Shown piece after piece: positions 58,261 to 64,000 of a stretch of 64,000 nucleotides of DNA (its first letter is position 1; each line of letters starts with the position of its first letter). The position numbers were made by a program, and so were the translations under genes. The stretch is from Manis javanica (Eukaryota > Chordata > Mammalia > Pholidota > Manidae). The DNA lies in NCBI RefSeq assembly GCF_040802235.1, contig NC_133166.1, forward strand, positions 1,984,001 through 2,048,000. Direction: 5' to 3'. The notes beneath the pieces are model-generated. The model made no database searches, was not told the DNA's origin, and saw nothing but the letters and a program-made list of their open reading frames with translations.

Positions 58261-58810
58261 AAAAAATTAAAGCCATACCTCCTTTGCAAGACATTAGAGA
58301 AACAAGAGTATTACCGTTTTAAGGGGTAAAAGAGGTCAGTTCAGTCCAAAAGAAAAACTGAGCATCTCAGTTGGTGAAATCAATGTTCAGACTTAGGGTC
58401 TAAAATGTAAGTTACATCCACAGTCCTCAAGTTCAATTTTATGTTGATTCTCTGTGACAAAAGTCATAGTTAACAGTGTACAAAAGGAGATACAAACCAA
58501 ATGCTCTTTGACTTTAGGGAATGAACTCATCTTGTTAGAGCATCTAGAAACCTTTTCTGAAATAAATGACTTTAAAATTGGTTTTAGAACTATCTTTGGG
58601 ATTGTATAAAGTGGAGATGTGTATGTTCTGGGAAGGCAACTCCAAGCAGAGAAAGTAATTTGAACAAAAGCTTGGTTATGTTACCCTGCAAGCTAAGGGC
58701 AAGAGGCAATAGGGAGTCACATTACATACAATTAAGGATTGTTGCTCTAATTAGTAGCAACTTGTATATTACATCACAATGGATTTTCCTGTATCTTTTA
58801 CACAGATACT
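58261..58810. other. Unclassified intergenic sequence
   Basis: I see no gene, recognisable repeat or structured RNA here. Confidence 0.5.
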
Positions 58811-58814
58811 CTTT

Positions 58815-59165
58815 GTCCCCCTAGTTTTATTGAGATACAACTGACATATAACATTGTATAAATTTAAGGTGTGTAATGGGTGGTTTGATGCACATATATA
58901 TTGCAAAATGTTTACCATAATCAAGTTAGTTAACACATCCCTCACCTCATGTAAATACCACCTTGTTGTTTTGGTGAGAGCATTTAAAATCTACTCTTCT
59001 AGCAACTCTTAAGTATACAGTACAGTATTGTTAACTATAGTCACCATGCTATACATCAAATCTCTGGAATTTATTCCTCTTATAACTGGAAGTCTGTACC
59101 CTTTGACCAGTATCTTCTCATTTCTCCCACCCATGCTCCTGTCCCTTGAAGCCACTGTTCTACTT
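58815..59165 (-). mobile_element. Ancient L1 3'-UTR relic
   Basis: The antisense pattern 'agttttattgagatacaact ... aatttaaggtgtgtaatg ... tgttaactatagtcaccatg ... ataactggaagtctgtaccc' is characteristic of L1M 3' UTRs. It is a different copy from those in the units. Confidence 0.8.
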
Positions 59166-59765
59166 GGAGGTACTCTTAAGTAAGAAAAACTTTAAATCTA
59201 GACTTGATTTAGCCCTTTCCCGAAGTGTTAGCTGGTAGCTTAGATGAATTATTTCAGTCATGAAACTTTTACTGAGGACTGACCCTATTGGAGGCATTTT
59301 TGAGTGTTGATTGTTCAAAGTGCTCCCAACTCACTTGATCAGCAGATTCTGTTACTTTGTTTCCACTTTGGATTTTCCAGAGGAGGATTCTCTGGAGCCT
59401 GTGACAAAAAAAAGATAAAACTCCTCCTGATTTAACTTCCCAGGCTTGGATTTTCCAAGCAGCTTAGAAAAATACAATGAGAGTTACTTTTTAAAAGCAA
59501 AGCCATATTTATGTTAGAATATCTCTTTTTATACTTGCTGCAAGGTAGTATTTCTGCTTTCGCTACAAATGGGGTTTATTTTTGAGGGTTGTGGAAGGAA
59601 GACCTGTTCCCATGAGAATCTCAGACACTGGGGGATGACTGAGTTACAGCACTGAGTTTCCCAGTTGAGACCATTAAAAATGATTTTTTTTTTCAAGTTT
59701 CTGTCCTTTAGGGACTTTGCATCTTGTTTACTTCTATGAGTTTGGGGGCCATATGTTCTAACCTG
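59166..59765. other. Unclassified intergenic sequence
   Basis: I see no gene or clear repeat here. Confidence 0.5.
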
Positions 59766-59769
59766 GGGC

Positions 59770-59865
59770 TGATCTTTGAGTCTGGAAACCTGGGTTTGTA
59801 TCCTGCATCTCCCACTTACTCTAAGCCTTTCTCCATCTGGAAAATAGTGCTAAGGACACCAGATA
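59770..59865 (+). mobile_element. MIR SINE fragment
   Basis: 'gagtctggaaacctgggttt' followed by 'cccacttact' and 'ccatctggaaaata' matches the MIR core and 3' parts in order. Confidence 0.65.
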
Positions 59866-60454
59866 TGGCTGCCTCAGTGATGTTGGAAGAGAAGGTGAGG
59901 GCATGCACCTGCATACATCTACCGAGTTGTGAAGGGCTTTGCCCTGAAAGGGATTATCAGAATGATCATTGTTAGAAGGCATCTCCAGATCTGGGTGCCC
60001 TCTTTCCTCCTTCATGGCTGCAGCTGTCATCATTGGCATATGTCTCAAGGACTCTCTGGAGCCTTACATGGTCAGGATTCTCAACTGATGCTCTGTTCCC
60101 AACACCACTGAAGGCATCTCCATGCCTTTCTAAGTTGATTAATTCCATGCCTCACTTTAACCTTGTGGTGGCCATTAGAAAAAGTTTCACAGGCATTACT
60201 GAATAGTTCTAGACCATCATTTCAGAGAGTCTGTAAGTATCCTCTCTGAGCTCACTTGTGAAGCAATTCTACAGCCTCGAAATCCCTTCTCCCCCAGGCA
60301 ATGACTGACAGGGACTTGGACTGAACGTCAAAAGGCTGTTATAAATCCACATTTTTTTGCCTGCTTTTCTGATATTTGGTATCTCCCAGAGGCTATCATG
60401 AAGTATTTAATTATTGTCTTCCTTGATCTTCCTAGGAGGATGGGCAAGGTGATT
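59866..60454. other. Unclassified intergenic sequence
   Basis: I see no gene or clear repeat here. Short open frames across 59,720-60,110 show no family signature. Confidence 0.5.
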
Positions 60455-60610
60455 GGCTGTATGGGATAGGGGTTTAAAGAATGAACTCTCATTTTGCCTG
60501 GGTCCAAATCCTGACTCTATCACTTATTCAAACAGGCAAGTTACTGAACCTCTTGGAGATTTCAGACTTCAGGTTTCATGGGTTTAAGGATTATATTATC
60601 CATTCAATTT
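60455..60610 (+). mobile_element. MIR SINE fragment
   Basis: 'gcctgggtccaaatcctgac' then 'tctatcacttatt' and 'aagttactgaacctctt' are the MIR core in order. Confidence 0.78.
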
Positions 60611-60869
60611 TTTAATTCATGTTTATTGCTCAACAGATTTGAATGTGTTGTCTAAATATCAGAACCAAGTAGCAGGCACTGTCCTCCTTGCACTTTGACC
60701 AAATGCTGGCTGTCCCACTGGTGGCCAGCGTTGGTCACCATACTTCACTTCCATCAATTCTCCCACCATATCTTGATCATTGGAGCCTCACTATCACTCT
60801 TGCACCAAGTCTGAGAGCATCGCTAAGAGGGAATTAAAGTTCTCAATTCTCAAACTAATGAGGTCTATG
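60611..60869. other. Unclassified intergenic sequence
   Basis: I see no gene or clear repeat here. Confidence 0.45.
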
Positions 60870-61575
60870 TTTCCTTCCTTTGGTGGTACCTGAACTGCTT
60901 GAAGTAGTCATTGTTTGAATGCCTCACTACAGCCCAGTTTCTCCTCCTTCTCTGTTGTATGCTCCCTATTTTCGGTCTCTCCATAATCACTGCCTTAACT
61001 CATACCTTTACTCCTTCTCTACAATTACTTCCTAATCAGCCTCCCACTTACCATCTCACCTTCTATAAATGCACCTTCACTAAATTCCTTTTGTGACTCC
61101 CCATGTCTTTCAAGATAAAGATCAAACTCTTTGGCTCAGCACACAAGGATCATCTCGATTTGCCCACCGCTGTCCACTCCAAAGGTACCAAAGGCACCCT
61201 GGTTGCTCTTCAAACCATGTTTCTTCCTGCCAGGACTTCTGAAAACCTCTGCCCCCTGCTTCCCTCCAGTTTCCCACCACTCACCTTTCCTCCCTCTGGT
61301 TAATTCATACTCACCCTTTGACTCTTGGCTCAGGGAAATGTTCTATGTGTTCTATATGTGCACCTGCTTCCTCCCCAACCCTTGTGACTTAAAACTTTCT
61401 CTCTTTCTTTCCATATATGTATCCTTTGTCCCTATGTACTAATTGCTAATGTGTTGGATGGTGAGCTCCCTGAAGGCAAGCATATGTGTTTGTATTTGTG
61501 TAGGTGTTGCCTAGCAGTGTCTGGAACTAATATGTACTTAAATCTTCATGGAATAAATGAATGACTGTGAATGAG
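60870..61575 (+). mobile_element. L2 LINE 3' fragment
   Basis: It has the end of the L2 coding region and its 3' UTR in order: 'cctaatcagcctccca', 'aagataaagatcaaactctt', a 'ccctctggttaattcatac' stretch, 'gtgagctccctgaaggcaag', a degraded 'tgcctagcagtgtctggaac', then 'ggaataaatgaatga'. Confidence 0.82.
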
Positions 61576-61654
61576 AGAGGCATTATCTCTGACAGGGGAA
61601 TCTACCCCTTCTATTTTATGGCGATGACTACTGAGAGCACAAAACCAACACCAA

Positions 61655-61935
61655 TAATAATAATAATGCTTATTGAGGGCTTGCTATTTTGAGGCATTGG
61701 GCTAAAAGGTTTGACATGTATTATCTTGTTTAATCCACACACAAATGGTGGGTTAAATTTTCTTTAAATAATTAAATTATCTTTAACTGTGATTATCTGC
61801 ATTTTACAGATAACTGAGCTGTGGTTGAGATGCAGAATGACTCAGCCATGACCACATGGACAGTACAGGATGAAGATGGGATTCAAATAAGGCAGTTTGA
61901 ATCCCGAATGTAAGATCTCGGTCACCAGGCTTAGC
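61655..61935 (-). mobile_element. MIR SINE, antisense
   Basis: 'gacatgtattatcttgttta', 'tgcattttacagataactga' and 'gggattcaaataaggcagtt' are the reverse complement of the MIR consensus in the expected order. Confidence 0.82.
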
Positions 61936-62034
61936 CAGACCCAAAGTTTGAAAAGAACCAAAATGGAAAAAAGGTATCTTTGTTGTCTCGAGGAAAAACA
62001 TATATTCAGGGGTTCTATGTTATATGTTCTATGT

Positions 62035-62950
62035 TATCACAAAAGATATTATTACTAGTATCTACTATGTGCTAGTCATTGTTCTAGGCACTGGGGACAC
62101 ATAGGAAATAGGAACATGTGGCTATGATTCTCATGGAATTTGCATCCTAGTGTGTGTGGAAATGGAGTATCAACAAGGAAACTCACTAATAAGCCAGCTC
62201 ATTTCTGACATGGATAAATATTGTAAGAAAAATAAAATCCTAAGGAGTGATGGTGCCTGAGAGGAGGCGCCACCTCAGTCAGGGGAGGCCTTCTTATAGA
62301 GACAGTAGTGGGAAGAGCAAACCTACTGAGGGAAAAGATGGTTCAAAGTCTTGTAAGTGGAAACTGGAATGAGCTTTGCTTGTTCGTGTGTCCCAGGGAC
62401 AAGAAAGCAGGCTGGAGGGGCAGAAGGGGAACAAGTCACACGTTGGGTCAGAGACCCAGGTAAGGCTTTATCATGTAGGGCTTTCAGAGTCATAGTGAAG
62501 AGTTGGGATTTTATTCTAAAGGTGATAGGGAGTCATTGTAGGGTAGGTGGGGGAAATGATATTAGGTCATTGTGCTGGACCGATTATGCTTGCTGCTGAT
62601 TAGAGTATAAATTGTAAAACCAAGAATGGAAGTTGGGAGACCATAAAAGGGACTCACACAGTCTTTCAATTGAGAGAGAACAGCGGCTTGAATCAGGGTA
62701 GTGAAAAGCAAGTGAAAACAAGGATAACTAATTGCACTACTTTGAGAAGGTGAATATACAGGAATTGCTTTGGCTTGGATTTAGGAACTGAAAGAAAGAA
62801 ATGAAGTTTGACTCCTAGATTCTTGTTCTGATCAACTATGAATGGTTAGTTCCATTTAACTGCGATGAAGGTAGAAGGAATAGGTTAAAATAAAGTGCAG
62901 AAAAGTCAGATATGACATTACCAAAATGAAAAAAAAAAACCCTCAGTAAA
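62035..62950 (-). mobile_element. L2 LINE fragment, antisense
   Basis: Reads as reverse-complement L2: 'actatgtgctagtcattgtt' and 'ggcactggggacacatagga' (3' end), 'ggccttctta', 'tcatgtagggctttcagagt', then 'ttgggattttattctaaagg' and 'agggagtcattgtagggtag'. Open frames in it (for example around 62,357-62,599) are relics and not genes. Confidence 0.8.
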
Positions 62951-63355
62951 ATTGAAACAGAAAATGGATTTCAAGAGGCTAGGTAAGGGACTTGGTCAAA
63001 ACTGAAAATGGTGAAAAGCTGCTAACGGGTCTATAGGGTTCCAGAGAGACAAACAGTGCATGCCTTCAGTAGCTGAGTCAGAGTAAACAATCCCGTGGGG
63101 CACCTCTATGAAACCTGGGGCAAGTGGTGATCCAAGCAGCTTGCTGAAAAGGTAGACCAATCAGAGCTCTCCTTCCTGCTGTCCCTGTAGCTGCTTAAGC
63201 TATCCTAGGGGTGGCCGACTGGTATTATTTTTATTATTATTATTTTTGTCTGAGCTTCCCAGTGATCTGTGGCAAAGTGAATACGGGAGTAAAGGGTGGA
63301 GTTGAGGAAATGCAAAATGGGATTTCTATCTTGAGGGGCTCACTCCACGGTCCTC
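62951..63355. other. Unclassified intergenic sequence with (TTA)n
   Basis: I see no gene here. A short (TTA)n-like run sits at 63,225-63,245. Confidence 0.5.
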
Positions 63356-64000
63356 ACCCTTTGCAGGACACCTACCAACAGTGACCGGGACTGTGGCTGA
63401 TGGGACTGTTATTTTTATCCCCAGCCTTGGGGGCTGGACCGAGGGGTGGGGACGGAGGGGTTCCCTGCAGGGCCTCCCCTGGAGGAGGGGCTACTGGGTG
63501 TGTGCGCACAAGCAGCCCTCAGTGGGAAGGGGACTTCCTTGGATGAGGCGGGGGCGCTGCCCAAGGGCCCGTCACCAACCTGCATAGGACACGGGTCCAG
63601 AGGGCTGGACGACTGCGGTGGAGGAAGACAGTGCGGACGCCCTGGGGGCGCTGGCCGAAGTCCTCCCTTCCAGCTCGGCCACAGCGGCGGCGGGTTCTGG
63701 GCCAGGTGGCTGGGGCTGCGCGGATGCCATGCTCCATCACTAAGGCATCAGGGGCCTTGTGCCCCAAGGGGAGACTGGCTGTCATCCGGGAAGGTCGTGT
63801 ACCAGACGGGCAGGAGGAAGGCCGCGAAGGCCATGGTGCTGGCCACCTGTGGGGCCTCGGCTTCCTCCGGTTTTCCTCCCCCTTTTCCTTATCCAGGCAC
63901 ACCTGGTGTGGGGGTTCTCCCTCAGTTTCTTCAGTACCAGTAGGAAGGAGCCTGGCAGGGCCTTTCCCCGGCTGCAGCACGGCCTGGGCCTGGCAGGCTC
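63356..64000. other. GC-rich, CpG-containing segment at the right edge
   Basis: Composition changes sharply to GC-rich with several CpG dinucleotides (cagcggcggcgggttctg near 63,682). Open frames exist on both strands (about 165 codons plus, 153 codons minus), as expected by chance at this composition. A minus-strand caccATGG near 63,830-63,836 opens a hydrophobic start (MAFAAFLLPVWYTTF) but stops after about 24 codons. I recognise no protein family. It could be a CpG island, an edge of a gene to the right, or a decayed retrocopy. Confidence 0.45.

Noticed and set aside
62357-62599. 80-codon open frame with a plausible start
   Set aside because: It lies within an antisense L2 relic.
63446-63980. 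Overlapping open frames of about 165 (plus) and 153 (minus) codons as a gene
   Set aside because: Open frames on both strands are expected at high GC content, and neither product shows a recognisable domain.

Overview
This window looks like nuclear DNA of a placental mammal. It is AT-rich, has intronless olfactory-receptor genes, and is full of L1, L2, MIR and MaLR-type LTR remnants. I saw no Alu, B1/B2, CAN-SINE, ruminant Bov-A or horse ERE elements, so primate, rodent, carnivore, ruminant and horse are all less likely. I cannot name the species. There is nothing bacterial or viral, no CRISPR array and no tRNA or rRNA gene that I could recognise.

Positions 1 to about 56,240 are a tandem array of five copies (units 1 to 5) of one segment. 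Without later insertions the segment is about 9-10 kb. Each unit carries one olfactory-receptor gene on the minus strand. The encoded proteins match my memory of human OR5AK2 closely from end to end. Units 1, 2, 4 and 5 have intact reading frames of 308-309 codons. Unit 3 has a decayed copy. Each unit reads left to right as: L1-derived 3'-UTR relics, the receptor gene, its upstream region (with a short GC-rich block in units 1, 2 and 4), a MaLR-type LTR relic, and one arm of an inverted repeat whose partner arm opens the next unit.

The same 5'-truncated L1, with the same 17-bp target duplication and the same extra 170-190 bp between its normal 3' end and its final A-tract, lies at the junctions after units 1, 2 and 3. 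The junction after unit 4 is the empty site. A second, independent 5'-truncated L1 lies inside unit 5. Shared deletions pair unit 1 with unit 4, which conflicts with the grouping implied by the L1. The array is therefore a mosaic shaped by block duplication, unequal crossing-over or gene conversion.

From 56,240 to 64,000 the array ends and ordinary intergenic DNA follows: HAL1/L1-like relics, an L1 3'-UTR relic, MIR and L2 fragments in both orientations, and a GC-rich last 640 bases in which I recognise no gene. In human the OR5AK group borders LRRC55, so this side may lead toward that gene; that is inference only.

Functionally, the window encodes four potentially working odorant receptors. 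They differ at transmembrane-3 positions that commonly contact ligand, so the array may have broadened odorant detection.
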